Below are positions 11,575 to 25,620 of a stretch of 64,000 bases of DNA, one piece after another (position 1 is the first letter of the stretch; each line of letters begins with the position of its first letter). The position numbers and the translations under genes were made by a program. A model generated the notes under the pieces. The model worked only from the letters and a program-made list of their open reading frames with translations. It was not told where the DNA came from and made no database searches. Source of the DNA: Piper betle (lineage: Eukaryota; Streptophyta; Magnoliopsida; Piperales; Piperaceae); contig JAURVB010012328.1 in NCBI GenBank assembly GCA_033002965.1, positions 186,001-250,000 on the forward strand, written 5' to 3'.

Positions 11575-12544
11575 AAATAGTAGACATCCTAAAGTTTCGC
11601 ATCCAAAAGAATCATGTTGATCGAACTTTTATGCACTGAGTTATGATATTTGAAAAATAATGGATGAACCCAAAAAACAAAATACATGGTTATAACAACC
11701 TAATTTTCTAACATGCATATACCTAAATCATTGTCATTACTAGTATATATCTAATGCACACGCATAATATATAAATATAGTAAAATAAACTTAATGAGCA
11801 AGATCGACACTTGTATCTATACAAAACAAAAATTGAAAATTTATACTTGTTTCACAATTGACTACTTAGTACAAGACAAGTCTGTTAAAATTGTTATACT
11901 AAAGCATGCTAATACTAGAAAAATAAACTTCTAACTCCTGAGAATTCTTCATTTCGTCGATCAGAAGGATTTTCTTACTTGTACATGCAAATATATTTGC
12001 TCAGTACTAAATACAATACTGAGTCCTAAAAAAGGTGAGAAGGAAGAAAAGAGTGACCAAACTACAATTCTACTTAGCACAAAATCAGTGTTAAGAGACA
12101 TATCATCCATAACATAATATAAATTGAAACTTAATAACATACACTTGTATATAACTGAACATAATATATACTTGATAAAAAAGTACCGAAAAACTGATTA
12201 ACTGTTTAAGAGTTTTCATCTGATTTACTAGTATGCCCTAGTAGGTTAACAACAAGCATACAAGTACTTCATTTACTTGATCTTACTATAGTTAAACTTT
12301 AGCAGCCTTAACTTATTTAGATTTCATCCCTTGTCCGTCCTTTGGGACTTGGAAAAATATCTATTTCTGAGAGTGCTTTGAGGCTTATTAATTTACCTGT
12401 ACCCAAACTTGTACATCATACCTGTATGTCCAATTAATTACTTAGTACTTGCTTGGAATCAATGGTTAATCAACATGTTGAAGGGTCCAATTCTTAGCTT
12501 ACCCTATTTAGCAAGACATAACTACTCTACTATCCAAACTATCC
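11575..12544. other. AT-rich stretch without recognisable feature
   Basis: I see no gene, RNA or clear mobile-element end here. Base composition is AT-rich with many stops in all frames. Confidence 0.5.
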
Positions 12545-12550
12545 AAACTA

Positions 12551-12905
12551 CTCTAGTCTCCCAGTTCATTCTGAGATTAGAAATTGTCTCCCAGCTCATT
12601 CTGAGATTAGGTGGTCTCCCAATTCATTTTGAGATTAGTCATGGTCTCCCAGTTCATTCTGAGATTAGAAATTGTCTCCCAGCTCATTCTGAGATTAGGT
12701 GGTCTCCCAATTCATTTTGAGATTAGTCATGGTCTCCCAGCTCATTCTGAGATTAGAAATTGTCTCCCATCTCATTCTGAAATTAAAAAACGTCTCCTAG
12801 CTCATTCTGAGATTAGGTGGTCTCCCAATTCATTTTGAGATTAGTCATGGTCTCCCAGTTCATTCTGAGATTAAAATTGTCTCCCAGCTCATTCTGAGAT
12901 TAGTA
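12551..12905. repeat. 28-30-bp minisatellite in A LTR
   Basis: About 12 imperfect copies of a unit containing 'tctcccagctcattctgag' and 'attag' are arranged head to tail. Variants alternate (agttcattctgag, aattcattttgag). Related arrays lie at 40870-41670 and 54480-55010. Confidence 0.9.
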
Positions 12906-13315
12906 CCGACAAGGCTACCAATTTGGGAAAATACAACATTTCATATAGTTATACAAGTTTGGGAAAATATAAAATTTTTAAATAATTATATGGACAATAT
13001 AACATTCCAAATAATTATACGGACAATATAACATTCCAAATAATTATACTGACACACATAGTAATTTTAAAGGTGTGGCCTACGTGTCGGACTGAGTCAA
13101 TTCTTTGACCCTGATTGCGTTACAGCGCATGGTGGTCAAATCTGAGCTCAGGCCGACCAGGGTTGCCAATAAGGGAAAGTACAACATTTCAAATGATTAT
13201 ATGGACCTGGATATTTCGAACTCGCAGCTGTGACCAAATGATCCTAATCTAAACGAGAATATAAAATTATATATAGGTATAATTTTATTCGAGTAGAAAT
13301 GCATGCAACTAAATG

Positions 13316-13319
<4 letters not shown>

Positions 13320-13351
<32 letters not shown>
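13320..13351. repeat. (TA)n microsatellite
   Basis: An uninterrupted TA run of 16 units. The equivalent position in the 54051-56728 copy has (TA)n followed by (TG)n. Confidence 0.95.
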
Positions 13352-13353
<2 letters not shown>

Positions 13354-14105
13354 TTATTAAAATTTTGACAACATATCATGTAACAATTCAAAAATATTAA
13401 ATATTAAATTCTCAACAAATCTAGTGAGATAATTAATTATTCATGTGATATAATCATTTAAGTCCTACTTTACATTTTAAATTAATTATCTAAATCATAA
13501 TTAATACTTAACAGTTGATAAAATAATTATTACTAATAAACAAGTATTTAATTTTCCTTTGCGGTGATAATTACTTAACCCCGATCTTGATGATTTAGTT
13601 GACGGTTATAATTTTTAATCGCTACTATTATTTACAGCAATTTAATTAATTAAGTTATTCAATCAAATTATTTAAAATAATTTGTATTATTTTAATTCAT
13701 AAATATTATTAATACAATTATTTTAATTTATTCGACTCTATAAAGTTTCGAACTTTATTTATTTTCATTATGCTATTTAGGTTCGACGCGAGTGATTTCT
13801 ACCCGACTATAGTTTAATAACCTATTTTCTACATTACTGACTCGTTATTAAAATAATCACTTTATTTACCTAATATTAAATTTAATATGGTAAAGGTAAA
13901 ATCTTTATTTTATTAATTACTTATAACCGTCTGATTTAATTTAATCGCTTGTTGTGCCGATTAATTATTGACCGTTTATCATTACCGTATTTTTTTATTA
14001 CTCGTGGCGATTTCGTACAATAATTAATTAGTTTAGTAACTTTAACCCATAACCCATTAAAATAATTATTTTTAAAGATTTATTACAAGTTAATATTATT
14101 TTTTA

Positions 14106-14205
14106 ACTCGAGTCGGTATCGAGTCCGGTGTTATTTACGAGTTGGTATTATTATTTAACTCGAGCTGTGTCGAGTCAAGCATTATTTACAAGTTTGCCAC
14201 CCAAG
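14106..14205 (+). repeat. Duplicated inverted TTGAC module in A LTR
   Basis: Two successive copies of AACTCGAG...TCGAGTC followed by TTATTTAC(A/G)AG occur here, then TTTGCCACCC, a CT-rich run and a GC-rich block (to about 14700). The same order is found in D2. Confidence 0.7.
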
Positions 14206-15099
14206 GTAATTTTTTCTCTTCTTCTTCTCCGACATGCTCTGTTCCCGACTCCAGGCGCCCTCCAGCCGCCGCCGCCGACCACCTCCGGCAGCCGTCCATC
14301 GTCGCCGTCCAGCTCCGCCGTGCCGTTTCAGTGTCACCCCGGCCAACTCCGGCCGCCTTCCAGCCGCGGCGACGCCTGCATCGCCTGCCTAGCGGCGCGC
14401 TCGCGTCGCCGATTCCACCACCGGCGAGCGTCGCCGCCTCAATTGGGTAGTCGCCTCGACACCCTCGACCTCCTATCGACCTTCCCGGGCCAGATTGCAA
14501 CCCGTCGCCACCCAGGACGGCCAGACTTCTTCACCCACCGCCGCGCCTCTGTTTTTGCCGCCGTCCTCTATTTTTGGCCATTTACCACCCCCGGCCGGCA
14601 TCCACACACGTGAGATCGACCCTACACTGATCGACGAAGAGAGTAGGATCATCTCCCGACGTCAGAACGGCCGTCGCCACTGATTCCCGGCGAGGCTTGC
14701 CCGTGCTTGCCCATCTCGCCGAAACAAGGAACTCGTCGGCAAATTTTAGTTTCTTTCTTGTTGATTTTAAACTTTAATCCTCACGATTATAAAGCTTATT
14801 ATCAAATTAAAATATGCATGCAAGAAAATTAAGAAGAGGGAGATAGGAAGAATACCTAAGCAAGGAAGAAGACACGCCGGTAAGGAAGAGGAGAAGAAAA
14901 TGCGAATGAAGGCTAGGGTGGAGGACGTCCTTCATAAAATAAAATGAAATGACGGCTAGGGTATGTGAAAACACCCGTATTTCATTTAACTGGGTAACCA
15001 GGTAAATAATAAAATATAATAGTTAACTGGGTAATGGATATAACACGTTCGGTCCTTCCTGAACCGCGTTCGCGTCCTTTTTTTTTCACGGTCTTGACA

Positions 15100-16160
15100 A
15101 TCTCCCCAGCTTGGAAATATTTCGTCCCCGAAATATCATAACAGACAATGGAACAATTATGATTCACTTTATTTATTTATTCGGGATCAGTTTATGCCAC
15201 TACAAATATAAAACTCCTATGCAACAAATAGGCTAGGGTATTTCCTTGCCATTTCTTGTTCAGTCTCCCATGTAGCTTCTTCTAACCCCTGATTTTTCCA
15301 CAATACTTTTACCAAAGGAATTTCCTTATTCCTAAGTGTCTTTCTTTCTCTTGCTAGGATGGGGATCAGCTTTTTGTCGTAGGTTAAATTTGATTGTAGC
15401 TTTAAGTCTTCAAAATTGGTGATGATATGATCCTCATCCCGTACATATTTCTTTAGCATTGACACACGGAAAACATTGTGTACTCCAACTAGGCTTGGCG
15501 GCAATACTAATCTATATACACAATTTCCAACTCAATCCAGGATTGGAAACGGTCCGATGAATCTCGACTTCACCTTCCCAGATATTTTAAATCTAATCAC
15601 CCCCTCGTAGGAGATGTCTTCAAGTACACAAACTCCCCAACTTGGAACTCTAGGTCCTTCCTTCGAGTACCAGCATATCTTTTTGTCGATCCTGAGCTGC
15701 TTTAAGTCTTTGCTGAATGAGTTTCACCTTTTAGTTGCTTCTCTCACCATCTCTGGCCCGACTATAACTGCCTCAGTCGACTCCAGCCAGCATGATGGAG
15801 ATCTCCAGGGCATACCATATAAGGCTTCAAATGGTGCCATCCCTATACTGGCTTGGTAAGAGTTATTGTAGGTGAATTCAGCCAAGGCTAAGTGTTTCTC
15901 CCAGTCACCTCCCTAGTCAAGAATGCAAGCTATTAACAAATCTTCCAAAGTTTGAATAGTCCTCTCACTCTGACCATCAGTTTGGGGACGATATGCTGTA
16001 CTCAACTTAATTTGAGCTCCCATGGCTTCTTGGAAAGCTTCCCAGAAATGTGAAGTGAATAGGGAATCACGTTTGGAAACTCTCTCCTTTGGAATCCCAT
16101 GCAATTTGATAATATTGTCAACATATAATCCTGCTAGGTATTCTGTTGTTCTCATGACTT
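15100..16160 (-). pseudogene. Gypsy integrase C-terminus and chromodomain remnant
   Basis: Read on the minus strand from 16160, the sequence gives the end of the integrase core (TSHFWEAFQEAMGAQIKLS, then [19 protein letters not shown] with the catalytic Glu), a stop after ACILD, then the GPF/chromodomain tail (15217-15504: [20 protein letters not shown]). It is nearly the same protein as the end of the element at 43963-50850. The N-terminal part is cut off near 16160 and replaced by unrelated noncoding sequence. Together with 12545-15099 it is the 3' end of a broken family A element. Confidence 0.88.
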
Positions 16161-16735
16161 GACATGAACATTGATAAATAAAAATTAATATAATGACAAG
16201 TGTACCAATTGTTATCAAGTAATAAAGTAGTGAGTAAAGTATCGTTCCCACAATGACTATTTATTTACTCAATTAAATTTCTAAAACTAAATTATCTGAA
16301 GCGAAGAAATACAAATTTCTAAAAATTTTATCTAAATAAATTCTAATAAAAAATAAAACTAACAAGTAAATAAGAATCTAATATAATGTTAAAGTTTTTC
16401 TAAGTATGTAAAAGCAATACTGGAGCATCGAATTCACTTTAAACAAATTAATTGACAAAATAATAATATCATGGAATTAATTATTACCCTTCATGAGATG
16501 GTGGAATTTCTATTATATAATTATCCCCTTCGGTGTACTAATTAACTATATTTAATCTTCTCAACGATGGATACCCTTTTTGGTACACTACCCTTTTATT
16601 AATTTAATTTAATATGCATTAAGTTTATGAATTCATCACTTTTAAACACCCTTTTCAGTGCATGATTTAAACTGACTCCATAAACTTCCTACAACTCCTA
16701 CCTGGACACTTGTATTCAATTATGGATAAATCTTG
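16161..16735. other. Noncoding, Athila/Tat-like leader fragment
   Basis: No open frame of note. The 'taaagtatcgttcccac' segment near 16240, read in reverse, resembles a phrase common near the leader or LTR ends of plant gypsy elements, and a comparable phrase occurs forward at about 28400. I treat it as retroelement debris. Confidence 0.4.
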
Positions 16736-16826
16736 TAGATCAGCCACCAACAATTTTAAACATGACTTAACTCGATCATAGCATTTGTGATTTGGTTTTT
16801 AAGTGAACCAAAATCGGGGTGTTACA
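16736..16826 (+). repeat. Family B LTR 3'-end fragment
   Basis: About 90 bp matching 63680-63768, ending in CGGGGTGTTACA. Only the tail of the LTR is present. Confidence 0.65.
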
Positions 16827-18360
16827 CATATACTATGCAAGTAAAACCTTCAATGAAGCAAATCAACTTATGCTACTATAGAAAAAGAATTTTTGGTAGT
16901 AATATTTGCATTCAATAAATGTAGATCATATTTGATAGGATCTAAAGTTGTTGTGTGCATTTACCATTCTGCTCTTAATTTTCTAATGGCCAAGTACAAT
17001 GCCAAACCAAGCCTTTTTCGAGGGGTCTTACTTCTTCAAGAAATTGATATAGACATTAAAGACAAGAAGGGGTCTAAGAATTTAGTGGCAAAACATTTTC
17101 CCATCTTGAGACATCCATAGTGCAACATGGAGAAATTAACGAAGAGTTACCTGATGAAAAATCTTTTCTATTACTTCTATTTCTCCTATTTCATCAACCC
17201 AAGAAATTCCTTGGTTTGCTAACTTTGTAAATTTTCTTGAAGACAATTATCTCCATAAGGAATTGACTTATCAGCAAAAGAAGAAGAAAAAATTTGATGT
17301 GAAACATTACTTCTAGGAAGAGCCATATTTGTTTAAATTGTGTACATACTGGGTCATTCGAAGATGTGTCTCTAACATTGAATTCAAGAGCATCCTCCAA
17401 CATTGTCATGATGGCGAGGTAGGCTATTTTAGTGCAAATAGGACAACAACCGAAGTTTTACAATCAGGTTTTAATTGTCCTATTCATTTAAAGATGCTAG
17501 AGAGTGTGTTTCATAATTGTGATAAATGTCAATGTACGGGTAACATCTCTCTACAAAATGAAATGCCTCTTAACAATATATAGATCTATGAAATATTTGA
17601 TGTTTGTGTTATTGAATTCATGGGACTTTATCCCAAGTCATGTGGGTATGAGTAAATTTTAGTAGCTATAGACTATGTATCTAAATGGGTTGAAGCTTTG
17701 GCCACAAAAACCAATGATTCAAAGGTACTGCTTCATTTTTAAAGTGAAATATTTTAACTCATTTTTAAGGTGACCTATCATCCTCAAACTAGTGGATAGG
17801 TTGAGATTTTCAATAGTGAGTTGAAAATAATTTTTTTAAAAAGATGAATGCATCTATAAAAGATTAATTATTTAAACTCGATGATGCAATGTGGGCATAT
17901 CATACTCCATTTAAAACTCCTATTAGCATGTCCCCTTTTGAACTTGTATATCGAAAAACATGTCATTTACTTGTAGAATTGAAGCATAAAGCATGTTGAG
18001 CTACTAAATTTTTTAAATTTTGATCTTAAACATCTGTGGCCAAGGAAAGGCGTTTGCAGGTAGATGAATTGGATGAGTTTTGATTGGCGCATATGAGAAT
18101 GCCAAAATCTATAACGAGGTAACAAAGAAATGACATGATCTTCATGTTCTACCAAAAGAGTTTCGTTATGGTCAAGTTTTCCCTAGGAAGCTCAAATCAA
18201 GGTGGGTAGGTCCCATACAATCGTCCAAGTGTTCCCATATGGCATGGTAGAAATCAAGCAAGGTTTAAATGGGTAGAGTTTTCTAGTCAATGGGCGTTGA
18301 TTGAAGCCCTATCAAACCGGCTACTTCCATCCTCACTTGTCCACGGTGCTTCTCCGACTA
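16827..18360 (+). pseudogene. Athila-like gypsy pol remnant (RNase H to integrase)
   Basis: The sequence encodes, with several frame changes and stops, an RNase H tail (VVIFAFNKCRSYLIGSKVVV), the integrase zinc-binding region (HCHDGEVGYFSANRTTTEVL and FHNCDKCQCTGN) and part of the integrase core (LVAIDYVSKWVEALATKT), in normal order on the plus strand. The wording is typical of the Athila/Tat side of gypsy rather than of the chromodomain elements elsewhere in the window. No reverse transcriptase is present before 16827. The env-like region at 24790 belongs to the same element, displaced by the hAT insertion. Confidence 0.8.
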
Positions 18361-19743
<1,383 letters not shown>

Positions 19744-19752
19744 TCGAAGGGT

Positions 19753-21372
19753 AGGGCTATTTGCGGGCCAAGTTAACTCGCGATCTTTAGAAACTCGGCT
19801 CCGCTCAACTCAAACTTAACGATAAAATAACCCGACTCAGTAACTTGAAATTACCAAACCAACTCAACTCGTTCTTATATGGATTGGTCTCGAGTTTAAT
19901 AAGACTCGATTCAACTTGACTCGAGAGAAGTTCAACTCGTGAATCAAATCGACTCATAGCTTGACTCGCTTCGACTCAACATATACTCCATACAACACAT
20001 GACATTTACTATTCCCATATTATACAAGAATCATTCCAACTTTCCAACTTGTATAATTATTATGGTGCATATTCCCAAGACACTTAATAGACATTTTCCA
20101 ACCCATAATAATGATTAAATACACCCCTAATTGGCATTTTCCAACTCATAATGATGACTATAATATAAAATATTCTAGCACTCATTGCAGATCAAACTCA
20201 TCAAGACAAAAAAGACATCTTTTCTCGTCCTTTGTCCATAGCTCTTTCATCTTCAGAAGAAGTCAGGCATACGAACTCTCTATTTTATGGCCGAGATCTC
20301 TCCACACCAAGGAACCAAATCACAATGGATCAAAGCCAGTGCAGTAGGTGGCGAAGGTAGCTTGATCTTCCTTTCAAGTAATACATTGACGGAAAGCCTT
20401 TAATGTTGGCAAGCACTTCTTACTGGCCGGGTAAAAAGACCGTTAGCCCCACCCTAGCTATCAACAACGAGCCTAGACCTGATTTTCTCTTTCAAATGAA
20501 TTTATTCGTCATTTTCTTCTTCTCTTATATTGCTAGAAGGAAAGGGTGAAAAAGGCATATGAGTCTTCATTCTTAGAAGTGGGGGAGCCCCACAGATGTT
20601 GAAGAAAAATTTTCATCTTTGTGTCTTCTCTTGTTCACCTAAAGCCTAAAGATAATTTCTTGTTATCATTTGCTCTCTCAGTCCACATTTCCACTATTGT
20701 TCCTCCTCCTTTTTGCTTATTTGTAGGTAATGATCAGATAAATAGATAAATATTGTGAAGGACATGACAATTGATGTTAGCAACAAGAATGAAAATTAGA
20801 ATCATTTAGTGTGATAAAATTAAAATGCCTTGTTTCAGCAATGACCTATACATTTTGGACAACATAATCTTGTAGCTCATCTTAATATAGAGCCTTTGTG
20901 AATTGTGGCCTTTGAGCTCTGCCCAAGGCAATGCCCATTTCTCATTATCCCAGTCTGCCACCGCCCACCAACATAATAGCTTTGCTTGTTTGCTATCACT
21001 ATATACCTATATCTAGAAAGTGAAAAAATAGTTAAGTGTTAATGTTAATAGATATAGTTTGCTCAATATGAGAGTTTCAACTGATAATGTTTTGTAGAAC
21101 TGATTTTCTTATTGTCCTTCATTGTATCAATATTCTTTTCTTTATTCAATCTTGAGATAAAGCAACCACCTTGTATTGTCAGGAAACCAGAGATCTAGAA
21201 CAGTCAAAACATGGTGTTCCACATCACGTGCAAAATAATAATAAAAAAAAGAGTTTACGCTACAGGTTTTGCTATTTTGGAACATCAATGTGGTCCCAAA
21301 ATAATTCAAATAAATATTATTCATTAAACTATGAAAAAAGTATATACATTGTTTTCCCTTTTGTTTATAGGC
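19753..21372 (+). other. hAT 5' noncoding region
   Basis: 1.6 kb from the left inverted repeat to the transposase start. It holds subterminal CTCGACTC-type repeats (19770-20000) and no recognisable coding sequence; it is probably leader and intron. Confidence 0.5.
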
Positions 21373-23342
21373 ATGGCTAACAACAATGGCGCCTCTACAT
21401 TTCCAGAGGTCTTGCAACCACAACACAAGAGGGTAATATTAAAGATACTTCAAATGATGATGTGACCGAAAACCAAACAAGAATGACATCAAAAGTTTGG
21501 GAGCAATTGAAAAAAGTGAAATTATCATCTAGAGTAACAAAAATAGTATGTACCTACTATAAAACTTTGTATAAGTTGTCAAAGACAGGTTTCACGAATA
21601 CTCTCAAAAGACATTTGGAAAGTTGTAAGAAGTGTAAAAGGAGTTGATAAGGGCCAAAAAGGAGCCAATACCAGAAGAAGAGGGTAATGCTATAATTACC
21701 AACTTTAAGTATGATAGAGGAAAGTTTAAGAGAGTTCTTGTAAAGATGATTATAATGATGAGAAGTCATTCAGGTTTGTTGAGAGTAAGATGTTCAATTT
21801 GTATAGTAAAACTCTCCAACCAAGACATGATAAATGGTCTAGCTATGCTATTCGCAGGGAGTGATTGAAGATATTCAAAAAAGAACAAGTTAAAATCAAG
21901 AATGATTTGAAATATGTTGTCACCTTTGTTTGCCTCACAACAAATTGTTGGACTTCAAGGAGGACAAAAGCTTATATTTGTGTGACTACTCATTATGTAA
22001 CAAAATGTTGCAGGCTAGAAAAAAAAAGTTATTGTCATTCCGTCATTTTCCTCCTCCACATACAGAACAAGTAATAACAAATATTATAACTAAATTTATG
22101 AGAGAATGGAGTTTAGAAGGCAAAGTGTTCACAATTACTGCTGATAATGTTGTTTCAAATGATAGTATAATTAAGATACTGAAAGCGGGTTTTATAAATA
22201 GTGGTACCTTACATCTTACAAACATATTCCACATAAGGTGTAGTGCACATGTTCTGAATTTGATCATCCAATATGGCTTGAAGCATATAGAGGGGCTGAT
22301 ATATGCTACGTGAGAAATAGCCAAGTATGTTAAAAGCTTTTCAAACTAAAAGCTAGATTTTGAAACCTCCTTAGCACAATTCAACCTAACTGGGAAAAAA
22401 GAGTGGATACTAGATGTACAAACAAGGTGGAATTCAACTTAACTCATCTTGAAAGCAACAAAAGATGTCAAACCAGCCTTTGCATACTATAAGAGATACA
22501 GACTCTAACTACAAATGGTGCCCCTCTAGTGAAGATTAGAAAAAATATGCAGATATTGAAGAACTATTAGAGAAGTTCTACCATGCAACTTAACTGATAT
22601 TTGGATCTAAATGTCCAACATCTAATCTTTTCTTACAAGTGATTTGGAGGATTAAGTGTGCATTGACTCGTGAACTTAAATCTAAACAAGCTTAGATGGA
22701 GCCTATGATTGAAGTTATGCAAGAGAAATTTAAAAAATATTGGTCAGAATGCAACTTGGTATTGGCAATTGCAACTATTTTGGATCCCAAATGTAAGCTA
22801 ATAATGATTAAGCTTTGTTTTCCTCAAATCTATGAAGAAAGTGCAAAAGTAGAGCTAAAGAAGGTGATGGATGCTTTCAAGGATATTTCTGATATATATA
22901 CAACTTGAAGTGATTTAGATATAGATGATTTAGGTAAAATAGATGTTGGACCTGAAAATAATTGTTATATCATGTTTGATGATGATTCCTACAATAAATT
23001 TGTCCAAGAAGTTGACAAAAATAAGGAGACATCAAAATTAGAATTAGATACTTATCTGGAAGATTCTATAGAAAAGGTTGCAAAAGAGGCTAAATATGAT
23101 CTTCTAGTTTATTGGAAACACAATGCAAACAAGTACAAAATACTATTAGCTATGGCAAGAGACATTTTATCTAATACATTTACAACAGTTGCCTCTGAAT
23201 CTACATTTAGCACAGGTGAAAGGTTAATTAGCAACCATAGAAGTAGTTTCAATTTGAAACTGTAGAGGCATTGATCTGTTCACAAGATTGGTTATGCCTA
23301 ATGTACCTTGAATCTGATGAATCTAAAGAGCAAGAAGAATAA
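21373..23342 (+). pseudogene. hAT transposase (BED-finger, RICESLEEPER-like), broken
   Basis: Domains appear in order on the plus strand: a BED zinc finger (about 21470-21640, ending FTNTLKRHLESC); the RNase-H-like core with TADNVVSND and HIRCSAHVLNLI (22130-22270) and DVQTRWNST (about 22410); a middle region with YWSECNLVLAIATILDPKCK (22735-22800); and the C-terminal hAT dimerisation region with MARDILSN and VASESTFSTG (23150-23220), then LICSQDWL near 23280. Several frameshifts and stops separate them, so no full protein can be made. An intact product would bind the element ends and excise them. 'TTTATAG' before 21371 could be an ancient splice acceptor. The BED finger has lost its first Cys pair spacing (CTYY). 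Confidence 0.88.
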
Positions 23343-24780
23343 ATATAAACTTAGTATGCTTTGGATGACATCATTATGCTAGTATTTGTTCTAAGTATCA
23401 TTATTTTGTTTTAAATTAATTGTGATTTGCTTTGCATTTATCTTGCTATTTTATTATACTTATGATTTTGCTTTCATTGTAATTTGCGGTGCTTGATAAT
23501 TTTGAAAGTAGTTATAGAAGTTTACACCCTAAGTAAATTGTTAAAAATAGTTACATCGCTAATTTTTTTTTACAATAACTAATAAATTTGGAACTATTTA
23601 ATAACATAACATGTGTATAAAATTTGTAGTGATTTAGTAAACTATAAATAACAAGTACTTATACACATGTTGACTATTTCGTGTTCAATTAACTTATATA
23701 TAACAAGTATAATAAATGATAACTTAGAAAATTATTAATGGCAATTTAAAAAAAAGTTTTATATGCTACCTAAGTTGATATAGAAAATTTTGTAAGAAAT
23801 AAATTGAAAAGCAAGATTGTATACTTACATGCCTACAATCCTCTCCTTCACGAAGTCTAACTTCTTAAAATCTGTCCGGTCTATGAACAATCTAATAAAC
23901 ACTATTAGAGTTCATTAGAAAAAAAATCGTAATTTCCTAGAAAAAAGATCTTAATTTCCTAGAAAAAATTGGAACACAGTAAAAATTAAGAAAAAGGTGG
24001 CACCTTTCAAATTGATCTCTTCAATGAAAGATTTTTAGACTTAGACTTTATGATTTTTCTCTTCTTAAAAAGCTGAAAATTAAGCTTCATAGAAAGAAAA
24101 AACTAATATAATAAAATTCATACAAGATCTAAGACAACAATAGAGATTTATCACTTTTAAGCAAAAAAAAGAGTAAAAAATTAAATGACAAGATAAAAAA
24201 TGTAAGATTATAAAAAGATGGGACAAAAAAATAATGAAATCTATACTACTCCTAGATCTAGTATAAGAAGGGAGAGATTTATCATTTTTAATGAAAAATA
24301 AATGACAAATGGAAAAAGTGGATAAAAAATGATATTGAAGAAAGAAAAACAAAAAAAGTAATAAAATATGTTGCTTGTCACCACTCTTCTCAAATGTTTC
24401 CTTATCATGAAAAGAATGGTGGCCGACTGGCCATCGCCTATTACCGCTCCTCCCAAACCCTACCTTACCATGAAAAGAATAATGGTCATCGTCTGTTGCC
24501 ACTCCTCCCAAACCTTACCTTATCCCAAAAAGAATGGTGGTAGTCAACCGATGCCGACCGCAACTACTTCTCCCAAACCCTACCTTATCACGAATCGCCT
24601 GTCACTGCTCCTTCTCCCATACCCTAATCAAAAAACTCGAAAATATCTATTATAAGGGCTTGAGTTTGATCTCAATTCTCTCGTATTTTAGGAAGCCCGT
24701 CTCAAATGCAAATTTTTATCAAATAAACCCCGAACTCATTATAAGCATAAACCGACTCAGACCAGCCAGTGAACAGCCCT
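23343..24780 (+). other. hAT 3' noncoding region
   Basis: AT-rich sequence followed by a block with imperfect repeats of 'accttaccatgaaaagaat'-like units (24400-24600). No coding domain is seen. Confidence 0.5.
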
Positions 24781-24789
24781 ACTGGAGGG

Positions 24790-25620
24790 TGATGAATATT
24801 CTGTCTATGCTAAGAAAGATGGGGGAATACAGGGTGATTTGGATACTTTCTTACATACTTTATGTATCAATAGAACACAGTGGATTCATACTTCTCATGG
24901 AAGACCAAAGGAGTTCATGGTGGCAGGATGAAACTAGAGTATCGTATATTGTACAGTTTAGCCTCATCTAGATTGTGTTCTTCATTACATACAAGTCATG
25001 CTACCATGCAGAGAGTGATAGCCGTTTATGCTTAGGAAGTGGCTTGCCTTTCAATGTTGGCTATTTCATCTATAGGTTGATTAAACTCTCTGGCCCTCGT
25101 CTCAATCAAGGGTTGTGGTTTCCTTCTCTAATTGCCAAGTTGTGTTGAAGAGCACGAGTTCCTAGAGGTGCTAATGAGATGTTATCGGTTGGTCGCCCCA
25201 TTGAGTTGATTCGCCAGCCCACCTAGTCGAAGCCTCCTTGTGATGATGTTATGAGAGAGCCGATGGAGCCTTGAGTTCCTTCGTCTAATGCTACTATTCC
25301 ACTATCCATAGCTACCATGAGTGATCAAATGTCTTTGATTATGAATTGTCATGATAGATTTATTCGACATCAGCAAATGGTGTACTTTGCTATCAAACAA
25401 AATTAAAAAGCTTTATTTCAGTATTATAATTTAAAGTTTACCAGTTTTCCCTCTTTTCCTGAGGATTTCTTTAATGAGAGCTCTAATGTTGCGGTTCCTC
25501 CATCGAGATTGAGTGAAGATAATAATGATGGTAGTGGTGATGATGGAGACAAGGAGGCTGGTTAGATGGATAGCATGGACAAGTAGAGTTGGTTCCGACC
25601 CCATACTTTGTGCTTTAAAG
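24790..25620 (+). pseudogene. Athila-type env-like (plant transposon protein domain) remnant
   Basis: With several stops and frame changes the sequence gives LDTFLHTLCINRTQWIHTSH, then SSRLCSSLHTSHATMQR, matching the order seen in the env-like third ORF of Athila elements. A later segment (about 25300-25570) ends in an acidic NNDGSGDDGDKEAG tail. It is followed at 25675-25715 by 'cattggggacactactttg...gggggaga', a phrase typical of the sequence after that ORF. The function of this ORF in Athila elements is unknown. It follows the right end of the hAT element and continues the element begun at 16827. Confidence 0.6.

Larger units (their letters stand above)
12545..15099 (-). mobile_element. 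Family A LTR, minus strand, missing its last ~600 bp
   Basis: The right end, GGTCTTGACA at 15099, is the reverse of the family A start, and is followed by a polypurine tract (ATCTCCCC on this strand) and gypsy coding remnants, so this is the 3' LTR of a minus-strand element. The reverse complement of the 45590-45680 segment is found at 13070-13190. The left edge falls inside the minisatellite, so the LTR's end is absent. A second copy of this LTR type is at 54051-56728. Confidence 0.82.
19752..24781 (+). mobile_element. hAT-family DNA transposon, ~5.0 kb, inactive
   Basis: The ends are TAGGGCTATTTGCGGG (left) and the reverse complement TAGGGCTGTTCACTGG (right), giving imperfect inverted repeats. 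The flanking 8-mers TCGAAGGG (19744-19751) and CTGGAGGG (24782-24789) match at 5 of 8, consistent with an old 8-bp target duplication. The left ~250 bp are rich in CTCGACTC-like motifs, as expected for hAT subterminal transposase-binding repeats. The transposase remnant lies at 21373-23342. The element is inserted in an Athila-like retrotransposon. Confidence 0.82.

Noticed and set aside
12551..12905. CRISPR-like array
   Set aside because: The ~30-bp repeats are contiguous with no unique spacers, imperfect, and lie in a plant LTR.
14128..14683. 161-codon and overlapping frames in A LTR
   Set aside because: Same GC-rich LTR block; overlapping frames all look alike in composition and no motif is seen.
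24790..25620. True viral envelope gene
   Set aside because: It matches the env-like third ORF of plant Athila retroelements in order and wording, is full of stops, and no signal peptide or membrane segment is visible.
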